Below are positions 13,745-22,398 of a DNA stretch of 22,810 nucleotides, in pieces. Every line of letters begins with the position of its first letter. Within the stretch, counting starts at the first letter, position 1. The notes below the pieces were generated by a model. The model was not told the DNA's origin. It was given only the letters and a program-made list of their open reading frames with translations, and searched no databases. The stretch is from Deltaproteobacteria bacterium (lineage in GTDB: Bacteria > Desulfobacterota > SM23-61). The stretch is taken from NCBI GenBank assembly GCA_026388915.1, contig JAPLIW010000583.1, forward strand, positions 1 to 22,810. The letters are read 5' to 3'. A program made the position numbers and the translations under genes.

Positions 13745-16330
13745 ATGACTAGACGCTACGATCCCCAGATCGTAGAAGATAAATGGCAGAAGATCTGGGA
13801 ACAAAATCGGCTCTTTAAGACGGAGAAAGACCCGGCGCAGAAGAAATATTACGTTCTGGAAATGTTCCCCTATCCTTCGGGAAAGATCCACATGGGGCAC
13901 GTGCGCAACTATTCCATCGGCGACGTGGTGGCCCGGTACCAGAAGATGCGCGGCTGGAACGTGATTCATCCCATGGGATGGGATGCCTTCGGCATGCCCG
14001 CCGAGAATGCCGCCATCCAGCACGGGGTTCACCCGGCCAAATGGACCTACGACAACATCGCGGCCATGAAGCGGCAGCTGCGGCGGATGGGCTTCAGCTA
14101 TGACTGGGACCGGGAAGTGACCACCTGCGACCCGGCCTACTACCGCTGGGAGCAGTGGCTCTTTTTGAAGATGTACGAGAAGGGGCTGGCGTACCAGAAA
14201 ACCTCCTTCGTCAACTGGTGCCAGACGTGCCAGACCGTCCTGGCCAACGAGCAGGTGGAGGCCGGCTGCTGCTGGCGGTGCGGGCAGGAAGTCATCCAGA
14301 AGGAAATGCAGGGGTGGTTCTTCAAAATCACCCACTACACGGAAGAGCTGCTGGAATACTGCGACCGGCTTCCCGGCTGGCCGGAGCGGGTCATCACCAT
14401 GCAGAAGAACTGGATCGGCCGCTCCGTGGGGGCCACCATTCATTTCCCCCTCTGGGAGGGGGACGGATTCATCCCCGTCTTTACCACCCGGCAGGACACT
14501 CTCTGCGGCGCCACCTTCATGACCCTGGCGCCCGAGCATCCTCTTACCCTAGAGCTTTCCAAGGGAACCCCGCAGGAGAAGGAAGTCCGGGATTTCGTGG
14601 AGCGGATCAAGAAGCAGGACAAGATCAAGCGGACCTCCGACGATTACGAAAAGGAGGGAATCTTCATCGGGGCCTACTGCCGGAACCCGCTGACCGGATG
14701 GAAGATGCCCATCTTTGCCGGAAACTTCGTCCTCCTGGAGTACGGGACGGGCGCGGTCATGGCCGTTCCCACCCACGACCAGCGGGATTTCTACTTTGCC
14801 AAGAAATTCAACCTCTCCCTGGTGGTGGTCATTCAGCCTCCGGAAAAGCCCGCCCTGGATTCCGCCACGATGTCCGAGGCGTACACCGAGGACGGGGTTC
14901 TGGTCAACTCCGCACCCTTCAACGGGATGACCAGCGAGGAGGCGCGGGAAGCGATCGCCCAGCACCTGGAAGAGAAAGGCTTGGGGAAGAAGGCCATCCA
15001 TTACCGGCTCCGGGACTGGGGGATTTCCCGGCAGCGATACTGGGGGGCCCCGATTCCGATCATCTACTGCCCCCAATGCGGAACCGTGCCCGTGCCGGAG
15101 AAAGACCTTCCGGTTATTCTTCCCCATGATGTGAAGCTTACCGGGCTGGGCGACTCCCCGCTGGCCCACGCCCCCGCCTTCGTAAAGGTTTCCTGCCCGG
15201 TGTGCGGCCGGCCGGGCAGGCGGGAGACGGATACCATGGATACCTTCGTGGAGTCATCCTGGTATTTCGAACGCTTCTGCAGCCCGAAGGAAGACCGGGG
15301 CATGTTCGACCGGGAGGAAGTGAAGTACTGGATGCCCGTGGACCAGTACATCGGCGGGATCGAGCACGCGATTCTGCACCTGCTCTACTCCCGTTTTTAC
15401 ACCCGGGTGCTCCGCGACTACGGGCTGGTGGATTTTCCCGAACCCTTCACCAACCTCCTCACCCAGGGAATGGTGGTCAAGGAGACCCAGTCCTGCCCCC
15501 GGGATGGATTCCTCTATCCAGAGGAAGTGTCGGAGAAGCTGACCTGCGTCAAGTGCGGCTCTCCGGTCCAGATCGGGCGGACGGAGAAAATGAGCAAGTC
15601 CAAAAAAAACGTGGTGGACCCCGATTTCCTGGTGGAGAAGTACGGGGCCGACACGGTGCGCCTCTTCTGCCTCTTTGCCTCTCCCCCGGAGAAAGACCTG
15701 GAATGGAGTGAACAGGGCGTGGAAGGATCCTTCCGCTTCCTCCACCGCGTCTGGCGCCTGGTGGAAGACTGGGCGGAAATCCTGAAATCGGCGGAGCGGC
15801 CGCGGAAGGATTGGGACCTGACCGAAGACCTGAAAGCCTTGCGACGGAAAACCCACGGGGCCATCAAGAAGGTGACCGAGGATGTAGAGAACCGGTTCCA
15901 TTTCAACACCGCCATCAGCGCGGTCATGGAACTGGTGAATTCGCTCTACTCGATGGAGCCGCAGAGGAAGGACCCCGGCCCGCAAATCGCGGCGATGATG
16001 CGGGAGGCGGTGGAGACCGTGGTGGTCCTCCTGTCCCCATTTGTTCCCCATGTGTGCGAAGAGCTCTGGGAGGCTCTGGGACACCGGGACAGCGTGTGCC
16101 AAGTCTCCTGGCCGAAGTACGACGAGGAAGCCATCCGGGACGAAGAGGTGCGGATGGTCATCCAGGTGAACGGAAAACTCCGCAGCCGGATCACCGTGGG
16201 GGCCCATGCTTCGGAGGAGGAAATCAGAGCGGCGGTCATGGGCCAGGAGCGGATCCAGGAGATTTTGCAGGGGCAGGCGATCAAGAAATTCGTGCTCGTC
16301 CCGAAAAAACTGGTCAACCTGGTCCTTTGA
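13745..16330 (+). CDS. leuS: leucyl-tRNA synthetase
   Basis: The 861-residue class I synthetase charges tRNA-Leu with leucine. The ATP-binding HIGH motif is HMGH at residues 49-52 and the KMSKS loop is intact at 615-619. A zinc-binding segment WCQTCQTVLANEQVE...CCWRCG follows the first catalytic half, and a second CPQCG/CPVCG pair lies in the middle. The CP1 editing domain keeps its threonine-rich strand (FTTRQDTLCGATFMTLAPEH) and the GTGAVMAVPTHDQRDFYFAKK segment with the amino-group-binding Asp, so proofreading should work. The anticodon-binding helical domain and the C-terminal LeuS-specific domain (MVIQVNGKLRSRI) are present. AGGGGGAGGAAAAG precedes the ATG. A very long antisense frame overlaps it but is only a by-product of the base composition. 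Confidence 0.97.
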   Translation: MTRRYDPQIVEDKWQKIWEQNRLFKTEKDPAQKKYYVLEMFPYPSGKIHMGHVRNYSIGDVVARYQKMRGWNVIHPMGWDAFGMPAENAAIQHGVHPAKWTYDNIAAMKRQLRRMGFSYDWDREVTTCDPAYYRWEQWLFLKMYEKGLAYQKTSFVNWCQTCQTVLANEQVEAGCCWRCGQEVIQKEMQGWFFKITHYTEELLEYCDRLPGWPERVITMQKNWIGRSVGATIHFPLWEGDGFIPVFTTRQDTLCGATFMTLAPEHPLTLELSKGTPQEKEVRDFVERIKKQDKIKRTSDDYEKEGIFIGAYCRNPLTGWKMPIFAGNFVLLEYGTGAVMAVPTHDQRDFYFAKKFNLSLVVVIQPPEKPALDSATMSEAYTEDGVLVNSAPFNGMTSEEAREAIAQHLEEKGLGKKAIHYRLRDWGISRQRYWGAPIPIIYCPQCGTVPVPEKDLPVILPHDVKLTGLGDSPLAHAPAFVKVSCPVCGRPGRRETDTMDTFVESSWYFERFCSPKEDRGMFDREEVKYWMPVDQYIGGIEHAILHLLYSRFYTRVLRDYGLVDFPEPFTNLLTQGMVVKETQSCPRDGFLYPEEVSEKLTCVKCGSPVQIGRTEKMSKSKKNVVDPDFLVEKYGADTVRLFCLFASPPEKDLEWSEQGVEGSFRFLHRVWRLVEDWAEILKSAERPRKDWDLTEDLKALRRKTHGAIKKVTEDVENRFHFNTAISAVMELVNSLYSMEPQRKDPGPQIAAMMREAVETVVVLLSPFVPHVCEELWEALGHRDSVCQVSWPKYDEEAIRDEEVRMVIQVNGKLRSRITVGAHASEEEIRAAVMGQERIQEILQGQAIKKFVLVPKKLVNLVL

Positions 16331-16447
16331 CCGGATGGAAAAGGGAATGGGCCAAACGATGGGATAGCCAACCAAGCAGAAAGGGAATCGGATCATCCTG
16401 GAAAACCGGGCTACCGAATCATAATCTTGGGGTAAAGGAGAAATCTT

Positions 16448-19201
16448 ATGCGCGGATGGACGGGGTTGCTGGCGAAAGTGGTGGCCGTGACCATCGGAAT
16501 CGGGATCGGGGGGTGTATCTATACCCCACAGGCCAAGATCACGCCGCCGGTCACCATTCCCTTCAAGGGGGACTACCGGTTCGATAAATCCTTGACCGAC
16601 CACCCCCCGCAAACGGTGGCGGTCTTGCCCTTTCTGAATCGGACGGATAAGAAAGAAGCCTTCGATATCGTCCGCAAATCCTTTCACGGCCATTTCAGCA
16701 CGCTGAATTATGCCGCCGTCCCCCTGTATAAGATTGACCATGCGCTCCGCCAGGCGGGGCTGGACACCCCCGATAAGGTGGCCCAGACCCCCTCTCCCAA
16801 GCTGCGGGAAATCCTCCGGGTGGACGCGCTCATCCGGGGAGAGATCACCCATTACGACCGGATTTATGCGGGGGTCTACTCGCAGGTGGCCGTGGGGGCC
16901 GAAGTCCGGATGATGGAGGCCAAATCGGACAAAGAACTCTGGTGGGCCAAGAATGTCTCCCGCAAACACGGAGGGGGAATCGCCACCAATCCCGTGGGCT
17001 TTATCCTCACGGCCGTGAGCACGGCCTTCAACCTTCGGGAGATCGAACTGCTGCGCTCTTCCGATGACCTTTTCCGGGAGATGGTGAGATCCATTCCCCA
17101 GCCCACCACCGCCCAGGCCCTGAGGCCCCCGGGCATCGCCATTTTGGCCCATGACGGCATGAGGCGAACCGACCGGTACGCCCTGAAGGCGGGAGACGTG
17201 CTGAAGGTAGCCATGGAAGGGGACCCGCGGAAGAGGGCCTCTTTCCGGATCGGAGATTTTAGGAAAGACATTCCTCTCCGCGAGGAGGAGCCGGGGATGT
17301 ACTCGGGAACCTACAAGGTTCTCCCCGGGGACTTTGCGGAAGAGGCGCTGATCACCGGGGTCCTGGCGGACGACCAGGGGAACTCTGCCGAATGGGCCGA
17401 TGCCCTGGGGTTGGTGACCATCGATACCCTTCCCCCGGCTGTTCCCGGCGGAATGAAGGCCATGGGAAGGGACAAAGGGGTTGATCTGGGTTGGACCCCC
17501 AGCGCGGATAAAGACATCGGCCAGTACCGGATTTACCGCAGCAACACCCCCCTGACCGGCTTTCAGGAAGCGGGGAGGACCGAATTGACCACCTTCCGCG
17601 ACCAGAAGCTGAACAATGAGACCGTCTATTTTTACCGCATTGCGGCCGTGGACCTGGCGGGGAATGAAAGCAAGCCTTCCGAATCCATCCGGGCCACCCC
17701 CATCTCTCCCGGTCCCACTCCGGTAAAGGGGAGGATCCAGGGAGAAGTAACCTGGTTCGCCGGAGCCGGTCCGTATATTCTGGAAGAGGCGGTGACCGTG
17801 GAATCCCAAGCCACCTTGACCATCGAGCCCGGAACCGTGATCCGCTCCAAGGGACAGGGGCTCGTGGTTGCCGGGAAACTCCTGGCCCAGGGCGGCCAGA
17901 GGAGCATGATCACTTTTGAACCGGTCGCTCCCGGCGGGGAATGGCAAGGGATCCTTTTCCAGGGGACCAAGAATGAAGAAAGCGCCCTGGAGTTCGTGAA
18001 AATCACCGGAGCCCGGGTGGGAATCACCTGCCTCTCCTCTTCCCCCCTGATCCTCCGCAACGACCTGACCAAGAACGGGGTCGGGCTGCGGATGAAGGAA
18101 TCCTTCTCCAAGTCCCGAATTCAGGGGAATGTGATCTCGGCCAATGGAGCGGGGGTGGAAATTCTGGAAGGCGCCTCGCCGGTTCTGGAGGACAACGAGA
18201 TCCGGGGGAATAAGGGGGACGGGGTTTTGATCCGCGAAGCCAATCCCTCCCTGCTGAAGAATCAAATCCTGAACAACGGCGAAACCGGGATCCGGCTGGT
18301 TTCCGCTTCCGCCCGGATCACCCAGAACAACATCCATGACAACGGAAAGTCTGAGGTATTCAACGCCCGGGAAAGGGATCTTCCCGTGGAAGCCAATGGA
18401 AACTGGTGGGGGGGAAAAGAGGGTTCCAAGCTGGCCGGTCGAATCCACGGACGAGTGGAGTACCAGCGGGTGCTCGACGCCCCTTACCCCCAGGGGAAAC
18501 TCATCGAGCTCCCCATCCTGAAAGGCCCCCTGATGGGGCCCCTGACCCGGGACTCCTTCTTGATCCTGGCCCACAGCCCCTACGTGGTCGATCGGGAACT
18601 CCTGATCGATGAAGGGGCCACGCTCTTCATCCAGCCCGGGGTCACGCTGAAATTCAACCCGGGAGCTTCGGTCACCGTTAAAAACGGAGGGATCGACGCC
18701 CGGGGGACTCCGGAGGGATGGATCACCTTCACCTCCGGCAGCGCTTCGCCGGCCCCCGGCGCCTATCCATCGGCCGTGCGTTTTGAGAAGAGCGCCGCCG
18801 TGGCCAGTTTCTTCCGCTACTGCATCTTCGAGTTTGCCGAAACGGCAATGGAGATCGCCCACGGGGCGCCGGGGATCGACCGTTGCCTGATCGCCCGGAA
18901 CGGCCAGGCCGGGATCAAAGTGACCGGGGAGGGCGCCCCCCAGATCTCCTACAGCACCTTCACCCAGAATACGGGAACGGGAGCGCTGGTGGTCCTGGGA
19001 ACGGCCCGGCCCAGGATCAACCGGAACAATTTTCAGGATAACCACTTTGCCATTCAGAGCCACTCGACCATTTTCATCGATGCCCGGGAAAACTGGTGGG
19101 GCGGGAGCCCGCCGCCCGAATCGTATTTCCTGGGGGAGATCAACCTGAAACCCTGGCTGGACAAACCCGAGCCAGAGGCTTTTGCAGGGAGGAAGCCGTG
19201 A
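16448..19201 (+). CDS. large lipoprotein: GNA1162/DUF799-like domain, FN3 domain and two parallel beta-helix regions
   Basis: The 917-residue protein starts with a lipoprotein signal peptide (lipobox IGG-Cys23). Residues about 54-216 look like the GNA1162/DUF799 lipoprotein family: QTVAVLPFLNRTDKKEAFDI, YAAVPLYKIDHALRQAG, LREILRVDALIRGEITHYD, and the ELWWAKNV strand. About 225-325 is an unassigned beta-rich segment. About 330-415 is a fibronectin type III domain (VDLGWTPSADKDIGQYRIYR, then VYFYRIAAVDLAGNESKPS). Residues about 430-690 and 705-905 are right-handed parallel beta-helix regions with repeated N-x-I/L-x-x-N-x-x-G-I turns; each ends in an NWWGG motif (652-656 and 882-886). The architecture suggests a surface or periplasmic structural or carbohydrate-binding protein. 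A ribosome site AAAGGAG precedes the ATG. The stop overlaps the next start (GTGA). I know no characterised protein with this domain order. Confidence 0.75.
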   Translation: MRGWTGLLAKVVAVTIGIGIGGCIYTPQAKITPPVTIPFKGDYRFDKSLTDHPPQTVAVLPFLNRTDKKEAFDIVRKSFHGHFSTLNYAAVPLYKIDHALRQAGLDTPDKVAQTPSPKLREILRVDALIRGEITHYDRIYAGVYSQVAVGAEVRMMEAKSDKELWWAKNVSRKHGGGIATNPVGFILTAVSTAFNLREIELLRSSDDLFREMVRSIPQPTTAQALRPPGIAILAHDGMRRTDRYALKAGDVLKVAMEGDPRKRASFRIGDFRKDIPLREEEPGMYSGTYKVLPGDFAEEALITGVLADDQGNSAEWADALGLVTIDTLPPAVPGGMKAMGRDKGVDLGWTPSADKDIGQYRIYRSNTPLTGFQEAGRTELTTFRDQKLNNETVYFYRIAAVDLAGNESKPSESIRATPISPGPTPVKGRIQGEVTWFAGAGPYILEEAVTVESQATLTIEPGTVIRSKGQGLVVAGKLLAQGGQRSMITFEPVAPGGEWQGILFQGTKNEESALEFVKITGARVGITCLSSSPLILRNDLTKNGVGLRMKESFSKSRIQGNVISANGAGVEILEGASPVLEDNEIRGNKGDGVLIREANPSLLKNQILNNGETGIRLVSASARITQNNIHDNGKSEVFNARERDLPVEANGNWWGGKEGSKLAGRIHGRVEYQRVLDAPYPQGKLIELPILKGPLMGPLTRDSFLILAHSPYVVDRELLIDEGATLFIQPGVTLKFNPGASVTVKNGGIDARGTPEGWITFTSGSASPAPGAYPSAVRFEKSAAVASFFRYCIFEFAETAMEIAHGAPGIDRCLIARNGQAGIKVTGEGAPQISYSTFTQNTGTGALVVLGTARPRINRNNFQDNHFAIQSHSTIFIDARENWWGGSPPPESYFLGEINLKPWLDKPEPEAFAGRKP

Positions 19202-20283
19202 AGGGAATCCATTTTATTACCCTCGGTTTTTTTGCCCTGGCCCTGATTCCAGAAGGAGCCTGGGCCGAGCGCGGAGAGGTGGTCGAAACCTTAGGGAACG
19301 GAGCGATTAACTGGTCCAAGGGGATCATCCTGGCCAAGGGGAGCGGAGCCCCTCCCCGAGACGCCCGGAACATCGCCCAGGCCCGGCTGATGACCGAACG
19401 GGCCGCCCTGACCGATGCCCGCCGAAATCTCCTGGAGGTTCTCAAAGGGGTCCGGGTGGATTCCTCCACTCTGGTGGAGAATTTCATGGTCAAGGATGAC
19501 CAGATCCGGCTCCAGGCGGAAGGATTCATTCAGGGCTCGGTGGAGGTGCGGAGCTTGCGCCGGTACCTCTCCGACGGAGCGATCGAGGTCACGGTGGCCG
19601 TGGACCTGGCGGGGGATTTTCTCTCGCTTATGCTCCAGGCCGCGGCCGAAGCCAGGAAAGGGGTGGAAAAGCCTCCCCGCCCAGCGGTGATGGAGCCTAA
19701 ACCCGAGAAAAAGGCCCCACCCCCGGAGCCGCCCCGGCCGCCTTTGGTGGGCAAACCCGGACCAACTCCGAGTCCGCCTCCGGTGGCCCAGCCGCCGATC
19801 CCGCCGCCGGCAGCAGCGGTCCTCGAGAAAAAGCCCGAACCTCCCCCCCCACCGGCAGTGCCCGTTCCTGAAAAAAAACCGGAGCCCGCGCCCGCGCCGG
19901 TCAGAGTCCCGGAGAAGCTCCTTCCCCGTCCGGCGGACCTTCCCCCGTTCACCGGGGTGGTCCTTGATGCCCGGGGTTTAAGGATGAAGCCGGCCCTCAT
20001 GATCCGCGTTCTGGATGAGGGCGGGATGGAACTATACCGGGGACAGTATGTGCCCCAGGAGAAAGCCGCCCAGAACGGGCTGGCCCTCTTTTCCCGGGAT
20101 TTGACCGCCGCCCAGACCCATCCCCGGGTGGGGAAAAATCCCCTGACCGTGAAGGGTTCAAAAGTGAATCCCGCCAACCCCTCGGACATTATCCTGGCCG
20201 AAGAAAATGCCCGGAAAATGGCCCCTTATGCCCAGAAAGGGACCTTCCTGGAAGATTGCCGGGTGATGGTCGTTCTGGAATGA
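19198..20283 (+). CDS. secreted LPP20/FlgP-like protein with proline-rich linker
   Basis: I choose the GTG at 19198: it overlaps the previous stop (GTGA), has GGGAGGAAG upstream, and gives a clean signal peptide ending AWA at residue 23. The open frame extends further back but only into the previous gene. Residues about 30-145 resemble the LPP20/FlgP family (WSKGIILAKGSG, ARLMTERAALTDARRNLLEV, VEVRSLRRYLSDGAIEVTVAVDL). Residues about 154-245 are a Pro/Lys/Glu/Ala-rich spacer such as those that cross peptidoglycan. The C-terminal domain (250-361) begins FTGVVLDARGLRMKPALMIR and contains NPLTVKGSKVNPANPSDIIL, a combination I recall from other deltaproteobacterial secreted proteins without a known function. 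There is no lipobox cysteine, so unlike FlgP it would be soluble or held by a partner, plausibly the lipoprotein encoded just upstream. Confidence 0.75.
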   Translation: MKGIHFITLGFFALALIPEGAWAERGEVVETLGNGAINWSKGIILAKGSGAPPRDARNIAQARLMTERAALTDARRNLLEVLKGVRVDSSTLVENFMVKDDQIRLQAEGFIQGSVEVRSLRRYLSDGAIEVTVAVDLAGDFLSLMLQAAAEARKGVEKPPRPAVMEPKPEKKAPPPEPPRPPLVGKPGPTPSPPPVAQPPIPPPAAAVLEKKPEPPPPPAVPVPEKKPEPAPAPVRVPEKLLPRPADLPPFTGVVLDARGLRMKPALMIRVLDEGGMELYRGQYVPQEKAAQNGLALFSRDLTAAQTHPRVGKNPLTVKGSKVNPANPSDIILAEENARKMAPYAQKGTFLEDCRVMVVLE

Positions 20284-20293
20284 GGGGGCGCTC

Positions 20294-20806
20294 TTGAAAC
20301 GACTCATCCCTTGCATTCTCCTCGGGACCCTTCTCCTCGCGGGGTGCGGATACCAGGTCCGGGGAAGGGAAACCAACCTTCCGCCCGGAATCCATTCCGT
20401 GGCCGTTCCCATTTTTGCCAACCGGACGGATCAAACGGGGATCGAGACCGATATCACCCAGGCGCTGGTGGCCAAATTCATCTCCACCAAACAGCTGTCG
20501 GTAACCACCCAGAATTCGGCCGACGCCCTTCTGAGCGGGACGGTGATGTCTTTCTCCACCACTCCGGTGACCGTGACCACCTCCACCCAGGTTTCCACCG
20601 AGTACCGAGCCACGGTCATCGTGGGGTTTTCCTTCCAGGCGCTGAAAGACGGCAAAGTGCTATTCCGGGAAGAGATGAGCGAATGGCGAAATTACCCGGT
20701 GGTGTCCGACCTGAACGTCACGGAGTTGAACAAGCGGGAGGCCATCCGGCTCATCTCCGCGCTGCTCGCCGAAAGGGTCCACGAACGCGTTATCGGCGGT
20801 TTCTGA
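20294..20806 (+). CDS. lptE: LPS-assembly lipoprotein LptE
   Basis: The 170-residue protein has a lipoprotein signal with lipobox LLAG-Cys and continues GYQVRGRETNLPPGIHSVAV, the start typical of LptE (a G-Y-x-(L/V)-R-G motif after the lipid cysteine). The later ANRTDQTGIETDITQALVAKF, LLSGTVMSFSTTPVTV and REAIRLISALLAERVHERV segments also fit. LptE plugs the LptD barrel and guides lipopolysaccharide into the outer leaflet, so the organism should make LPS. The start is TTG at 20294, preceded by GAGGGGG; no ATG lies before the signal peptide. It follows the LPP20-like gene by ten bases and is probably in its operon. In related genomes it usually follows leuS directly. Confidence 0.88.
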   Translation: MKRLIPCILLGTLLLAGCGYQVRGRETNLPPGIHSVAVPIFANRTDQTGIETDITQALVAKFISTKQLSVTTQNSADALLSGTVMSFSTTPVTVTTSTQVSTEYRATVIVGFSFQALKDGKVLFREEMSEWRNYPVVSDLNVTELNKREAIRLISALLAERVHERVIGGF

Positions 20807-20820
20807 GTTTAAAACTGGTT

Positions 20821-20976
20821 AGCCACAGAGGACACAGAGAGCGCAGAGCAAAAAAAATTGGAATACTGGAATGATGGAATAATGGGTTTAGGCATTTTAT
20901 TTTTTTGCCCATCATCCCAATATTCCATTATTCCTTTTCGGAATTCTCTGCGTCCTCCGCGTTCTCTTCGGTGAAT
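20821..20976. repeat. nested inverted repeat with TTGGAATACTGG core, copy 2
   Basis: The core at 20858-20939 is the second copy of the 82-base repeat at 13497-13578 (three mismatches). Around it lies an outer inverted pair: CACAGAGGACACAGAGAGCG on the left and CTCTGCGTCCTCCGCGTTCTC on the right read as imperfect reverse complements, GCAGAG against CTCTGC and so on. The whole tract can fold into one long hairpin. It separates lptE from holA and leaves no gene in the 231-base gap. Confidence 0.8.
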
Positions 20977-21037
20977 CGTTTCGTTTTCCAATTCCTTTTA
21001 GCGAACCCCGGCGCTGCCGGGAGGAGACGGAAGATCG

Positions 21038-22078
21038 ATGAAGGCCACCGATTTTTTTCGCGAAATCCGCCAGGGAAGCCTGTTCCCCCTCTATTATTTC
21101 TGGGGGCCGGAAAAGTGGCTGATCGATGAGGCGGTGAAAAGGATCGAAGAAAAGGCGCTCGTCCCGGCAACCCGCGATTTCAACCGGGAGATCCTGGAGG
21201 CGGGAGAGACTTCCGCCGAGTCCATTCTGGCCAGCCTTCAGGCCTTTCCCGTTCGGTCCCCCCGGAGGCTGGTGATCATCCGCCAGGCGGACCAGACCTG
21301 GAAAAAGAACTCTCAGCCCTTCCTGGATTATTTTCAGAGTCCCAATCCCCAGACCTGCGCCGTCTTCATCGGAGAAAGGGCGGACCTGCGGACCAAATTC
21401 TTTCAGGCGCTGGAGAAAAAGGGTATCGTGGTCCCTTTCTACCCGCCCTTTGAAAAAGAACTGTCCCGCTGGATCCATTCCCAGGCCGAACAGCTCGGCT
21501 TTTCCCTGGCGGAAGATGCGGTGACTCTGCTGGTGGAAAGGGTCGGCGCGAATCTGCGGGAGATCCAGGTGGAGTTGCAGAAGCTCGCCCTGGGGAAGGC
21601 TCCCGGAAAGAGGATTGAAGAAAAGGATGTGCTGGCCCTCACCGAGGATACCCGCAGCGAAAGCCCCTTCGAGTTTGCCCAGGCCGTGGGACGCCTGAGC
21701 GCCCGGGAATCTTTGCGTCTCCTTCACAAAAACCTTCAGCAGGGGGAGTCCCCCGTCCTTCTGTTTTCCCTCCTGGTGCGGCAGCTGCGGTTGATTCGGA
21801 GGGCCAGGAACCTGCGGGCGGAGGGGCTGGGAAAGAAAGAGATTGAGGGGAAGCTCAGAATTCATCCCCGCAGTGCCGAGTCGTTCTGGCGGCAGGCCGA
21901 TACTTTTTCGCCTTCGCTGCTGGAGTCCTTATGGAAGGGGACGCTCCAGGCCGATCAAAGGCTCAAATTGAGCCGGGCGGATAAGGGACTCGTCCTGGAA
22001 GAATACCTTCTGGACCTTCTCGATCCATCGCCAGAAGGTCCGCAGGTCAAAGAGGGCCCCTGGCCGAGGAAGAAGTGA
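21038..22078 (+). CDS. holA: DNA polymerase III subunit delta
   Basis: The 346-residue protein has the HolA layout: FFREIRQGSLFPLYYFWGPEKWLIDEAVKRI at the N-terminus (shown here in pieces; a degenerate P-loop typical of delta), an AAA+ core containing SPRRLVIIRQADQTWKK and the strand TCAVFIGERADLRTKFFQAL, then EKELSRWIHSQAEQLG, LLVERVGANLREIQVELQKLAL, and the C-terminal collar domain VLLFSLLVRQLRLIRRARNL. Delta opens the sliding beta clamp within the clamp loader. AGGAGACGGAAG precedes the ATG. It is convergent with rpsT, whose stop lies 12 bases beyond; no intrinsic terminator is visible between them. Confidence 0.93.
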   Translation: MKATDFFREIRQGSLFPLYYFWGPEKWLIDEAVKRIEEKALVPATRDFNREILEAGETSAESILASLQAFPVRSPRRLVIIRQADQTWKKNSQPFLDYFQSPNPQTCAVFIGERADLRTKFFQALEKKGIVVPFYPPFEKELSRWIHSQAEQLGFSLAEDAVTLLVERVGANLREIQVELQKLALGKAPGKRIEEKDVLALTEDTRSESPFEFAQAVGRLSARESLRLLHKNLQQGESPVLLFSLLVRQLRLIRRARNLRAEGLGKKEIEGKLRIHPRSAESFWRQADTFSPSLLESLWKGTLQADQRLKLSRADKGLVLEEYLLDLLDPSPEGPQVKEGPWPRKK

Positions 22079-22090
22079 GAGGGGGCGAAG

Positions 22091-22363
22091 TCACGCCGGA
22101 GAGGAGAGGGAATTTACCTTCTTGGTTAAATGAGAAATTTTCCGGGAAGCGGTCTTCTTGGGAATGACCCTTTTCCCCGCGGCTTTCTGCAAGGCGGGGA
22201 TGGCGGCGGACAAAGCCTTCCGGGCCTCGTCGGTATTCTTGCTTTCCACGGCCTGCAGGACTTTTTTGGCCTGGGTCTTCAAAGCCGATTTGATCGAAAC
22301 ATTGCGCAGTCTTTTTTTCTCGCTCTGTCGGGCCCTTTTCAGGGCAGAGGCATGAGTGGCCAA
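22091..22363 (-). CDS. rpsT: 30S ribosomal protein S20
   Basis: The 90-residue basic protein begins MATHASALKRARQSEKKRLRN and contains IPALQKAAGKRVIPKKTASRKISHLTKKVN (given here only as family segments), the S20 pattern. S20 binds 16S rRNA early in 30S assembly. The start codon is TTG at 22363-22361, four bases after a perfect AGGAGG (22373-22368); the nearby ATG is out of frame. A UUG start is also used by E. coli rpsT, where poor initiation is part of autoregulation, so the same may apply here. It is transcribed from its own promoter (22427-22399) on the minus strand and is convergent with holA. Confidence 0.95.
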   Translation of the reverse strand: MATHASALKRARQSEKKRLRNVSIKSALKTQAKKVLQAVESKNTDEARKALSAAIPALQKAAGKRVIPKKTASRKISHLTKKVNSLSSPA

Positions 22364-22398
22364 GGGACCTCCTAAGATTGGCTAAAAATCATTGTTTT

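Noticed and set aside
15254..19063. A 1269-codon open frame on the minus strand
   Set aside because: It lies antisense to leuS and the beta-helix lipoprotein, both of which have clear family motifs. Long antisense frames are expected from the codon bias of GC-rich genes, and its translation shows no recognisable domain.
19096..19197. Earlier ATG start for the LPP20-like gene
   Set aside because: It lies inside the upstream gene and would displace the signal peptide. The GTG at 19198 has a ribosome site and overlaps the preceding stop.
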